A stretch of 64,000 nucleotides of DNA from Pseudomonas sp. GM41(2012) (GTDB lineage Bacteria; Pseudomonadota; Gammaproteobacteria; Pseudomonadales; Pseudomonadaceae). The stretch is taken from NCBI RefSeq assembly GCF_000282315.2, contig NZ_AKJN02000006.1, forward strand, positions 682,001 through 746,000, read 5' to 3'. A model generated the notes under the pieces. It saw only the letters and a list, made by a program, of their open reading frames with translations, searched no databases and had not been told where the DNA came from. This document shows, piece after piece, positions 17,217-25,344 of the stretch (within the stretch, counting starts at the first letter, position 1; each line of letters opens with the position of its first letter). The position numbers were made by a program, and so were the translations under genes.

Positions 17217-19139
17217 ATGAACGAGGATCGGACCAAAGCCAACGCCATCGACGACAGTCGTTTTCGCCTGTTGATCGATGCTGTGATTGACTACGCGATC
17301 TACATGATTGATCCCGATGGCATCATCACCAGCTGGAACGCCGGCGCCAGGCGTTTCAAGGGGTATGAAGAGGCCGAGATTCTCGGTCAGCACTTTTCGC
17401 GGTTCTATACCGAAGAGGATCGCCGAGCCGGTTTGCCCCAACGGGCACTGGACACGGCGATCAGGGAGGGACGTTTCGAGGGCGAAGGCTGGCGGGTTCG
17501 CAAGGACGGCACGCATTTTTGGTGCCACGTGGTCATTGATCCGATTCTCGACCCGTCGGGCACATTGCTTGGGTTTGCCAAGATCACCCGGGACCTGACC
17601 GACCGCAAGATGGCTGAAGAGATCCTCAAGCAAAGCGAGCAGCAATTCCGCCTGCTGGTTCAAAGTGTCACTGATTACGCCATCTACATGCTCACGCCGG
17701 ATGGCCGCATGACCAATTGGAATCTTGGGGCTCAGCGCATCAAGGGCTACTTGCCCGAAGAAGTCATTGGTCAGCATTTTTCGATGTTTTACACCCAGGA
17801 AGATCGCGAGGCCGGCGAACCACAACGGACTCTGGACATTGCGGTACGTGAGGGGCGATTCGAAAACAAAAGCTGGCGCGTGCGCAAGGACGGTACGCGA
17901 TTCCTGGCGCATGTCGTGGTCGACCCGATTTGGGGCGACACCGGCACGTTACTCGGCTTTGCCAAGATCACCCGTGACATCACCGAAGTCACACAAGCCC
18001 AGCAGACCCTGGAGCAAACCCGCGAAGCGCTGTTTCAGGCGCAGAAGCTGCAGGTCATCGGTCAACTCAGTGGTGGCATTGCCCACGACTTCAACAACTT
18101 GCTGACCGTCATCCTTGGCAATCTGGAGATCATCGGCAAACGCGTCGGGGACGATTCGAGAATTACCCGATTGGTGGACAACGCTACCCAGGGTGCCCAA
18201 CGTGGCGTAACCCTGACTCAGCGCATGCTGGCGTTTGCCAGACGCCAGGAGCTCAAGTCCGAACCTGTCGAGATCCCGACGCTGGTGCAAGGGATTATCG
18301 GGCTGTTGCGCAGCTCCCTTGGGCCCTCCGTGGTGCTCGAAACGCGCTTTTCGCAAGAACTTGAACCGGTCCTGGCCGACATCAATCAGCTCGAACTGGC
18401 GGTTCTGAACCTGGTGACCAACGCTCGAGATGCAATGCCCCATGGCGGAAAAATCGTGATCAGTGCCCAGACTGATGCTGTTCTGGACAAGGCGCAGCTT
18501 TCCCTGGCACCCGGTCGTTATGTCTGCCTGAGTGTCACCGACACCGGTGAGGGCATGGATGACGCGACGCTGGCATCGGCAACGGACCCTTTTTTCACCA
18601 CAAAGGGCGTTGGTAAAGGCACTGGTCTGGGGTTGTCGATGGTTCATGGTTTTATTGAGCAATTGGGCGGCCGATTCGTTCTCAAGAGCCTGAAGGACAA
18701 AGGCACAACCGCCGAACTCTGGATACCCGTCGCCACCGCTGGTTCAGTCGCCAAACCAGTTGCCGAGGAGCAAGCCGCTCCGCCGGTGCCCCGACTGTGT
18801 GTGTTGGTGGTGGACGACGACAGCCTGGTATTGACCAGTACCTGCCTGTTGCTCGAGGACCTGGGACATCGAGTGATCAGTGCAGCGTCCGGCGCGCAGG
18901 CGCTGGCAATGTTCGACAGCGAACAGGCGATTGATCTGGTCATCACCGACATGGCCATGCCGCAGATGAATGGCGCGCAACTGGCGCAGGCTATCCGGAT
19001 CATCAAGCCGAACCTGCCGATCATCCTTGCCACCGGTTACGCCGAGCGTCTGGAAGGTTTCGCGACCAGACTGCCGCGGCTGTCCAAACCCTTTACCCAA
19101 CTTAATCTGGTGGAAATCATTGCCACGAGCATGAAGTGA
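17217..19139 (+). CDS. Hybrid sensor histidine kinase, PAS-PAS-HisKA-HATPase-REC
   Basis: Cytoplasmic kinase of 640 aa with no membrane span. Two similar PAS domains (about 12-130 and 142-260) share a YAIYM(I/L)xPDG start and an LGFAKITRD end. The HisKA box is GQLSGGIAHDFNNLL with phospho-acceptor His290. The HATPase domain has NLVTNARDAMP and GTGLGLSMVHG. A C-terminal receiver domain has VLVVDDD and acceptor Asp578 (VITDMAMPQMNG). ATG 17217 follows GAGGGA; the frame extends upstream into the preceding gene and is not used. No partner regulator lies alongside, so phosphotransfer may go to an unlinked HPt protein or regulator. The signal is unknown. Confidence 0.93.
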   Translation: MNEDRTKANAIDDSRFRLLIDAVIDYAIYMIDPDGIITSWNAGARRFKGYEEAEILGQHFSRFYTEEDRRAGLPQRALDTAIREGRFEGEGWRVRKDGTHFWCHVVIDPILDPSGTLLGFAKITRDLTDRKMAEEILKQSEQQFRLLVQSVTDYAIYMLTPDGRMTNWNLGAQRIKGYLPEEVIGQHFSMFYTQEDREAGEPQRTLDIAVREGRFENKSWRVRKDGTRFLAHVVVDPIWGDTGTLLGFAKITRDITEVTQAQQTLEQTREALFQAQKLQVIGQLSGGIAHDFNNLLTVILGNLEIIGKRVGDDSRITRLVDNATQGAQRGVTLTQRMLAFARRQELKSEPVEIPTLVQGIIGLLRSSLGPSVVLETRFSQELEPVLADINQLELAVLNLVTNARDAMPHGGKIVISAQTDAVLDKAQLSLAPGRYVCLSVTDTGEGMDDATLASATDPFFTTKGVGKGTGLGLSMVHGFIEQLGGRFVLKSLKDKGTTAELWIPVATAGSVAKPVAEEQAAPPVPRLCVLVVDDDSLVLTSTCLLLEDLGHRVISAASGAQALAMFDSEQAIDLVITDMAMPQMNGAQLAQAIRIIKPNLPIILATGYAERLEGFATRLPRLSKPFTQLNLVEIIATSMK

Positions 19140-19179
19140 CAACGCTTGCTCAGTGTTTGGCCGCTTTTGTGATCGGGTA

Positions 19180-19909
19180 CATATCCGTTGCTGCGGTCAC
19201 GGCGGCTATCGGTTTCGCTTTTACAGCGAGTCACTTGGAAAAGCCCCAAGTAACCAAGGGCTCTTGCCCCTGTCGTTCGGTGCCTCGCTGAGGCTCGGCA
19301 TGCCCTCGCTCCGGTCCTGCTCCGTGGGCCCGCCGCCATCGGCCATCCATGGCCGGGGGCGGCTAACCCGGCATCCATGCCGGGTTGCCCACTGCGCAGA
19401 ACCTGCGCTCGGCCTCTCGATGGGGCGTGCACCGCAAAAGCACCGCGAGGCGGCCTACCGGCCGGCCTGTCTCTTCAAGCGTACGCATTCCCCTGTGGGA
19501 GCGAGCCTGCTCGCGAAAGACGTGAACGATAACGCGTGCTGTCTGAATGGACGCGATGTCCGGACGTTTTTCGCGAGCAGGCTCGCTCCCACAGGTACCG
19601 CGCCAGGCTTTGGCTTTGGCTTTGGCTTTGGCTCTGGTTTTTGATCTTGATCTGCTTGCCCCCTTTCCCAGAGGCCGAACGCAGGCGTTGCGCAGGGGGC
19701 ACCGCGGCAAGGATGCCGCGGTAGCCGCCCCCGGCCATGGATGGCCGATGGCGGCGGGCCCCCGGAGCAATGCCGGAGTGAGGGCATGCCGAGCCTAAGC
19801 GAGGCACCGAATGGAGGGGCAAAGCCTTTTGGTTCCTTTTTGGCGTTTGAAAAAGGGACTCGCTGTAAGAGCGAAACCGCCAGCCGCCGTTACCATAGAA
19901 ACGGATATG
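19180..19909. repeat. 730-bp nested palindrome with inner REP-type arms and hexamer microsatellite
   Basis: Outer arms begin with CATATCCG (19180) and end with CGGATATG (19902-19909). They match imperfectly for over 200 bp through blocks such as GTTTCGCT...TTACAGCGAGTC. Inside lies a second inverted pair, CTGTGGGAGCGAGCCTGCTC (from 19493) and its complement ending at 19594. A (GGCTTT)n-type tract with about five copies occupies 19606-19638. ORFs on both strands here are low-complexity readings of the repeat. The whole gap between the kinase and hemerythrin genes is explained by this element. Confidence 0.85.
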
Positions 19910-19961
19910 CCCCCCGACCTTAAGCGAACAGCATTACAGTGCCCTTGCCATTCCTCCAGCA

Positions 19962-20438
19962 TCAAGCCGCCAGATTGGCTGCGCTTATCTCTTTCTTGTA
20001 CTGAACTTTCAAACTTTCCATTTGCGCCCCCAACTCTTCCAGGGTGGCTTTGCCCAACAACTTCCTGGCCTGAGGAAACATCTCGGTTTCCTCTTCTTCA
20101 ATGTGATGTTCCAGCAGTTCCTTGACCACTTTCACCCGACCGGCAAATTCCGGCGTCGACGGGTCGGTGACCTTCAAGTCTGGCAGTACCAGCGAATCAA
20201 CGGTGCGATGTTCTTCCTTGGCTTCGTAATACATGACGTCCTGCTCCTTGCCCCCAGCTTTCTTGTACGCCGGGTACAAGACTTCCTCTTCGAGGCGGGA
20301 ATGTATGGCGACCTCCATTTCCAGCTTGGCCAGCAACTCGCCGCGCTTTTTAACACCACGCTCCGTGGATTCGCTTAATTGGGTCAGGATGCCTTTTACA
20401 CGTTCATGGTCGGCTTTCAACAAGTCTATGGCGTTCAT
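19962..20438 (-). CDS. Hemerythrin HHE domain protein
   Basis: Predicted cytoplasmic di-iron, oxygen- or NO-binding four-helix protein of 158 aa. The ligand pattern is visible: LLKADHERVKG, IHSRLEEEVLYP, EEHRTVDSL and LLEHHIEEEETEMFP. Proteins of this type are linked to oxidative or nitrosative stress and iron handling in bacteria; the role here is not known. The start is ATG 20438 with GGAGAG upstream; the longer reading frame is unlikely. It is a single gene, separated by about 240 bp from the antiporter gene. Confidence 0.9.
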   Translation of the reverse strand: MNAIDLLKADHERVKGILTQLSESTERGVKKRGELLAKLEMEVAIHSRLEEEVLYPAYKKAGGKEQDVMYYEAKEEHRTVDSLVLPDLKVTDPSTPEFAGRVKVVKELLEHHIEEEETEMFPQARKLLGKATLEELGAQMESLKVQYKKEISAANLAA

Positions 20439-20468
20439 GGTCGAGTCTCTCCAACAAGTCATGGGGTG

Positions 20469-20682
20469 AGCGCGAACGGTCTAAAGGCCGAAAGTCGCTC
20501 ATTGTCCTGGAGCATTTGTCGTGCCGGTTTGCCAGTGCGATAACGTGTTTACAAAACAATAAGTTGAAGCGACTGATGGCGAACTGCGGTCATGCAGCCT
20601 GCATGAGTCCAGAAATTGACCCATGCAGTTCGCAGTGAACCATTGATGTTTCAGACAATAAAAAGCCACACCCACAGCGAAA
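20469..20682. other. Intergenic region with a short inverted repeat
   Basis: No gene is seen. GCGAACTGC (about 20579) and GCAGTTCGC (about 20625) form an imperfect stem around a CATGCAG motif. It may terminate the leftward antiporter transcript or belong to the hemerythrin downstream region. Confidence 0.35.
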
Positions 20683-22026
20683 TCAAAAAACCTGTTTTTT
20701 TTGCCGTTCATATCGAGCCAGGATCGGTTGAGTGCTGATCCCGTGGAGGAGAATGCTGAGCGCGACCACGGATAAGGTCAGGTCGGTGCATAGCGTTGCT
20801 ATCGACTCACCCACCCCATGGTTCAGGGCATAAAACAGGTAATACAGACTGCCGATGCCGCGTATGCCGAACCAGCCAATCAGCATTCGCTGGTGGCCGT
20901 TGAGCAAACTGCCCCAGGGCATGGCGAAGACGCTCAGCGGTCGTATCAGGCAAAACAACACGCCGGCGATCGACAACGCACGCCAGTCCCAATGCGCCAT
21001 CAGCACCACGCCGAGCAGCGTCACCAGAAACACTTCCATGGCCCGTTCCACCAGGCTGCCAAAGGCAAGCATGTCGCTCATCATGATGCCCGCGGCAACC
21101 TGAGTGTCTTCAAGGCTTGCGGTATCACCATGAACCGCATGTTGCGGCTCGACGTTCTGATGTCCCACAACCGGCTGAACCAGATGCTCGGCAGGAAGTT
21201 CGTCGTCGCCCGTGGATTTGACTTCCTCGTGGCGCAAACCCAAACCGGCGGCGAACACTGACAAAAATCCATAACCGTGAATCCACTCGGCCCCGACATA
21301 CGCCAGGGCAATCAAGGCGAGGGCGAGGTAATCATTTGGGGAAAGGGTGCTGTCGTCATTTTTGATGCGCATTAACAAAGTCAGGCGGCCAATACCGCGG
21401 CCCATCCAGTAGCCGGTGAGCAAACCGGCCGGTACTGCCCACAACAGACTGCGCAGCACCCAGTCGCTCAGCCAGCCGGGGTTGCCGTCGTGTTGCACCA
21501 GCAGCAGGCCGAGGATGACAAACGGGAAGGCGATCCCGTCATTGAGCCCGGCTTCACCCGACAGCCCGAAGCGCACGCTGTCGTCATCCCGGGCGTCGTT
21601 GACTTGCACCAGGGCGGCGAGCACCGGGTCGGTGGGCGCCAGAATCGAACCGATCAACACGGATGCGCCCCAAGACAAGTCGAAAGCGTAATGCAGCAAC
21701 AGGCTGACACCGGCAATGGTCAACACCATGACCGGGCCGGCCAAGCCGTAGGCAATGCGCCAGTTTTTGTTCCTGAGCGGCAAGCGCAACTTCAAACCAC
21801 AGACAAACAACGAAAACAGCACGGCGACTTCCGTCAGGTGCTCCATCCAGGTGGACGCATCATCGGTGTCCAGTTTCAACAGCCCGAGCCCCGCGGGTCC
21901 GATGGCTACACCCAGCACCAGGCACACCGCCGACGTCGTCACCGGCATCCAGCGCAGGTACGACGATGTCAGTGCCAGCGTCAGCAGCACGGCACCCAGC
22001 ACCGCCACCCATAAAATGAAACTCAT
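20683..22026 (-). CDS. CPA1-type sodium/proton antiporter
   Basis: Inner-membrane cation/proton exchanger of 447 aa with about 12 hydrophobic segments. The CPA1/NhaP hallmarks are present: ILAPTDPVLAALV (the transport DP motif) and GEAGLNDGIAFPF. A polar insert (HEEVKSTGDDELPAEHLVQP, about 270-310) interrupts the membrane part. The probable role is Na+ or K+ extrusion and pH control. It lies 46 bp downstream of a Yip1-like membrane protein on the same strand, so the two may be co-transcribed. Confidence 0.9.
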   Translation of the reverse strand: MSFILWVAVLGAVLLTLALTSSYLRWMPVTTSAVCLVLGVAIGPAGLGLLKLDTDDASTWMEHLTEVAVLFSLFVCGLKLRLPLRNKNWRIAYGLAGPVMVLTIAGVSLLLHYAFDLSWGASVLIGSILAPTDPVLAALVQVNDARDDDSVRFGLSGEAGLNDGIAFPFVILGLLLVQHDGNPGWLSDWVLRSLLWAVPAGLLTGYWMGRGIGRLTLLMRIKNDDSTLSPNDYLALALIALAYVGAEWIHGYGFLSVFAAGLGLRHEEVKSTGDDELPAEHLVQPVVGHQNVEPQHAVHGDTASLEDTQVAAGIMMSDMLAFGSLVERAMEVFLVTLLGVVLMAHWDWRALSIAGVLFCLIRPLSVFAMPWGSLLNGHQRMLIGWFGIRGIGSLYYLFYALNHGVGESIATLCTDLTLSVVALSILLHGISTQPILARYERQKKQVF

Positions 22027-22072
22027 GCTCGGTACTCGTCGGGTGCGTGCCGCGATGTAGAGCCTTTGGCGC

Positions 22073-22684
22073 TCAACCGACGGTCGCGCGCAGGTATTCA
22101 GGCGTCAATACGTTGAACCATAGCAGGATCATCGAGACCAGCAGGGTGACCAGCACCAGCAGGCCGATGCCCCAGACGCAAGCGGCGTTCAGCAAGCCTT
22201 GTTCCTTGCGCTCATGCATAAAGGTCGGCAAGCCAACGAACAGTAGAAACGTCGAATAGATCGACGCCGCGCCCAGCACCACAATCGCCAGCCAGCGGCT
22301 CGGGTACAAACCGGCAAGGCCGGCAAGGAAAAACGGGGTCACGGTGTAAGCGGCAAAACCGATGCATTGGTTGACGGTCGGCCGCGCGTCGAAGGTGCGC
22401 GACATCCAGCGGATGAACAGCCCCATCAGCGCCACGCCGGCGACGATGGTCACGTACAGCAAGACGCAGAGCTGTAGCGCGCTGGCGCTGCTGAGCTTGA
22501 CGATTTCGTTTTCGACCAGGCTCCAGCCGACGTAGGTGGTCCCGATAAACAGGCACGCAGCGGGAATCATGGCGAGCAACAGTAAATGAGCGAGGTAGTG
22601 GCATGGATGCGCTTCCTCTTCCTTGCGGATATCCGTCCACGCGTAGTTCGGTTGGGTGAACAGCTTGACGATAGGTGCAGACAT
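22073..22684 (-). CDS. Yip1-family integral membrane protein
   Basis: A 203-aa protein with about five membrane spans (LAHLLLLAMIPAACLFIG, VLLYVTIVAGVALMGLFI and others). The start MSAPIVKLFTQPNYAWTDIRKEEE is typical of Yip1-domain bacterial proteins. Function is unknown. It sits between an SDR oxidoreductase gene (80 bp upstream) and the antiporter gene on the same strand, suggesting a shared envelope- or osmotic-stress context. Confidence 0.85.
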   Translation of the reverse strand: MSAPIVKLFTQPNYAWTDIRKEEEAHPCHYLAHLLLLAMIPAACLFIGTTYVGWSLVENEIVKLSSASALQLCVLLYVTIVAGVALMGLFIRWMSRTFDARPTVNQCIGFAAYTVTPFFLAGLAGLYPSRWLAIVVLGAASIYSTFLLFVGLPTFMHERKEQGLLNAACVWGIGLLVLVTLLVSMILLWFNVLTPEYLRATVG

Positions 22685-22764
22685 GATGACCTCCAGATAT
22701 CGAAAGGCCCGCCATTGGAGGGCCTATAAGAATGTGGAGCTCTGGAAATGGCGACGGGTTCAAC

Positions 22765-23622
22765 TTAAAGCATTGGCTTGCCACCGGTGATTCCATAGCG
22801 CTGCCCCGTGATGTAACTGGCCTCATCTGACGCCAGCAATACATAAATCGGCGCCACTTCCACCGGTTGGCCCGGCCGGCCGAGCGGGGTTTGACCGCCG
22901 AAGTTCTGAACCTCTTCATCGGGCATGGTTGAGACAATCAGCGGCGTCCAGATCGGCCCCGGTGCCACGCAGTTCACCCGAATGTTCTTTGGCCCCAGCA
23001 TCTGCGCCAGGCCAGCGGTGAAGTTGGCTATCGCACCCTTGGTCGTGGCGTAAGGCAGGAGGGTCGGTTTGGGCATGTCCGAATTGACCGAGCTGGTGTT
23101 GATGATCGAACTGCCGGGTTTCATGTGCTTCAACGCGGCCTGACAGAGCCTGAACATGGCGGTGATATTGACGTCGAAGGTCATCACCCATTCTTCGTCC
23201 GGGATGTCCTCGAGGTGTTCGTGGCTCATCTGGAACGCGGCGTTGTTGACCAGCACATCGATCCGGCCGAAGCGTTCGACCGTCTTGTCCACCAGGGCCT
23301 GGCAGTGTGCTTTCTGCGCCAGGTCACCGGGCAGCAACAGGCTCTGCCGGCCGGCCCGTTCGACCCAGCGTGCGGTTTCCTGTGCGTCTTCATGTTCATT
23401 GAGGTAGGCGACGGCAACATCCGCGCCTTCACGGGCGAAGGCGATCGCTACGGCGCGACCGATGCCACTGTCGGCGCCGGTGATCAGGGCGATCTTGCCG
23501 TCCAGTCGGCCTGAGCCCTTGTAGCTTTGTTCGCCACAGTCGGGGTACGGGTCCATTTTCTTTTGGGAACCGGGGACGGGCTGGGCCTGTTTCGGGAAGG
23601 GTGGTTTGGGATAGGCAATCAT
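22765..23622 (-). CDS. SDR-family oxidoreductase (YghA/stress-type)
   Basis: NAD(P)-dependent short-chain dehydrogenase of 285 aa. An N-terminal proline-rich extension (MIAYPKPPFPKQAQPVPGSQ) precedes the Rossmann motif TGADSGIGRAVA. NNAA, active-site Ser (NTSSVNS), YATTK (Tyr/Lys) and the PGPIWTPL segment follow. The extension and the ending ITGGKPML match the YghA/GsiB-like subgroup often induced by general or osmotic stress. The substrate is unknown. Confidence 0.9.
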   Translation of the reverse strand: MIAYPKPPFPKQAQPVPGSQKKMDPYPDCGEQSYKGSGRLDGKIALITGADSGIGRAVAIAFAREGADVAVAYLNEHEDAQETARWVERAGRQSLLLPGDLAQKAHCQALVDKTVERFGRIDVLVNNAAFQMSHEHLEDIPDEEWVMTFDVNITAMFRLCQAALKHMKPGSSIINTSSVNSDMPKPTLLPYATTKGAIANFTAGLAQMLGPKNIRVNCVAPGPIWTPLIVSTMPDEEVQNFGGQTPLGRPGQPVEVAPIYVLLASDEASYITGQRYGITGGKPML

Positions 23623-23711
23623 TGCGAAATCTCCGTTCTCAAGGCAGAGGAGTCAAAGGGTTGACCCTGGTGTTTTGCCTTGAGTTCGGTTGGATTTTCA
23701 TGTCGCGAAAA

Positions 23712-23794
23712 ATCAAAAGATCGCAGCCTGCGGCAGCTCCTACAGGGTGTACGCAATTCCGTGTAGGAGCTGCCGCAGGCTGCGATCTTTTGAT
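23712..23794. repeat. REPIN between SDR and C-S lyase genes
   Basis: A nearly perfect inverted pair (ATCAAAAGATCGCAGCCTGC / GCAGGCTGCGATCTTTTGAT) of about 32 bp per arm with an 18-bp spacer. It can form a long hairpin just after the leftward aminotransferase gene. Confidence 0.85.
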
Positions 23795-23800
23795 CTGGAT

Positions 23801-24955
23801 TCAGGCTTTGCGATTGAGCAAGCTGCGCTCCATCCGCGCAATGCCTTCTTCCAGCAACGATCGTGGGCAGCCGAAATTCAGGCGCACGAACTGTTTGCTG
23901 TCATCGCCGAAATCCAGACCAGGGCTCAACCCGACTTTGGCCTGTTCAAGGAAGAACTGCTGAGGGTTGTCCAGTCCCAGCGCCGAGCAATCGAGCCACG
24001 CCAGATACGTGCCTTGCGGGATATTCATGGTCACGCCCGGCAGTCGGGTGTTGATCGCGTCCACCAGATAATCCCGATTGCTTTGCAGGTACGCCTTCAA
24101 CCCGGCCAGCCAAGGGCCGCCTTCGCTGTAGGCGACGCGCGTCGCTTCCATGCCCAGCGGGTTGACGCTGTCGACCATGCCACAGCGGGCGTGGTTGACC
24201 TTTGCACGTAAAGCCGAGTCCTGAATGATCATGAACGACGTCTTCAGACCGGCAATGTTGTAAGCCTTGCTCGCCGACATCAGCGTGATGGTGCGCTTGG
24301 CGATTTCCGGACTCAGGGACGCCGTCGGAATGTGCACGCGCCCGTCGAAACACAGCTCGGCATGAATCTCGTCAGAGATGATCCAGGCGTCCTGCTCCAG
24401 GCAGATGTCGGCGACCGCTTGCAGTTCTTCTCGCGGGAAGACTTTGCCCACCGGGTTGTGCGGGTTGCTCAGCAGCAGCGCACCGCCACCGGTCAGCGCC
24501 CGATTCAAGGCATCGAGTGGCGTGGCGTAAGTGCCGTCCGCCAACGCGTCGAATTCGAGTTCAACCTTGTTCAAGCCCCAGTGACCCGGCGCATGGCGCA
24601 GCGGCGGGTAGTTCGGAACCTGGACCACAACGTTCTGCTGCGGCTGGACCAGCGCATTCAGCGCCATGTTGAACCCCGACTCCACGCCCGGCAGGAAGAT
24701 CAGTTCATCAGGCAATACGCGCCAGGCGTACTTGTTCCAGAGGTCGGCGACGATGGCATTGCGCAAGTCATCCTGAGCCACGCTGTAGCCGAGCATCGGG
24801 TGTTCCAGACGTTTTTGCAGGGCCTGGATGATCACCGGCGGTGCGGAGAAGTCCATGTCGGCCACCCACATCGGCAACACGTCGGCCGGGTAACGGCTCC
24901 ATTTGGTACTGCCGGTGTTGTGGCGGTCGAACACCTGATCAAAATCGAAAGTCAT
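23801..24955 (-). CDS. patB: PLP-dependent C-S beta-lyase, MalY/PatB family
   Basis: Fold-type I aminotransferase-like enzyme of 384 aa, probably cleaving cystathionine or cysteine conjugates to thiol, pyruvate and ammonia. It has the family start FDFDQVFDRHNTGSTKWSRY, then LPMWVADMDF, the Asp region ISDEIHAELCF and the PLP-lysine motif SASKAYNIAGLK. ATG 24955 is selected on homology to this start; the reading frame continues far upstream through the REPIN and is not coding. It appears monocistronic. Confidence 0.9.
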   Translation of the reverse strand: MTFDFDQVFDRHNTGSTKWSRYPADVLPMWVADMDFSAPPVIIQALQKRLEHPMLGYSVAQDDLRNAIVADLWNKYAWRVLPDELIFLPGVESGFNMALNALVQPQQNVVVQVPNYPPLRHAPGHWGLNKVELEFDALADGTYATPLDALNRALTGGGALLLSNPHNPVGKVFPREELQAVADICLEQDAWIISDEIHAELCFDGRVHIPTASLSPEIAKRTITLMSASKAYNIAGLKTSFMIIQDSALRAKVNHARCGMVDSVNPLGMEATRVAYSEGGPWLAGLKAYLQSNRDYLVDAINTRLPGVTMNIPQGTYLAWLDCSALGLDNPQQFFLEQAKVGLSPGLDFGDDSKQFVRLNFGCPRSLLEEGIARMERSLLNRKA

Positions 24956-25009
24956 GCTCAGTCTCATAAAGGGCAGGGTAAATCCGACGGTCATGATAAA
25001 CGCCAAGCC

Positions 25010-25179
25010 CCTGTGGGAGCGAGCCTGTGTGGCGAGGGGATTTATCCCCGTTGGGCTGCGAAGCGGCCCCGAAATTGAAAACCGCGGTGTGCCAAGTACT
25101 CCGCGCATGATGGTTTTACGACTGCTTCGCAGCCGAACGGGGATAAATCCCCTCGCCACACAAGCTCGCTCCCACAAGG
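25010..25179. repeat. Large REP-type inverted repeat, GGGGATTTATCCCC family
   Basis: Arms CTGTGGGAGCGAGCCTGTGT...GGGGATTTATCCCCGTT and the complementary AACGGGGATAAATCCCC...GCTCGCTCCCACA enclose about 60 bp. Closely related arms recur at 41731-41856. Confidence 0.85.
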
Positions 25180-25344
25180 TTATGTGTGGTGGCTGAGGCC
25201 CCGGTATTGCCCGATGGTCGGTTTTCACACAGTCAGTTCTAACATTGTCTACAGTTTTAAATGTCGGCAGCCAGACTGCCGCAACCATGATTGTCCAGAA
25301 AAACCCGGCAAAAGTACCGGGTCTCCACCTGACAGGAGTGCACG
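25180..25344 (+). promoter_or_regulatory. fdnG upstream region
   Basis: No gene is visible. A small hairpin (ACCCGG / CCGGGT, about 25305-25324) lies in the leader, and CAGGAGTG (25333-25340) is the Shine-Dalgarno for ATG 25345. No convincing Fnr box was identified by eye. Confidence 0.4.

Noticed and set aside
19153..19822. Several open frames on both strands encoding Arg/Pro/Ala-rich proteins
   Set aside because: They are readings of a large palindrome and a hexamer repeat, with no ribosome sites or recognisable domains.
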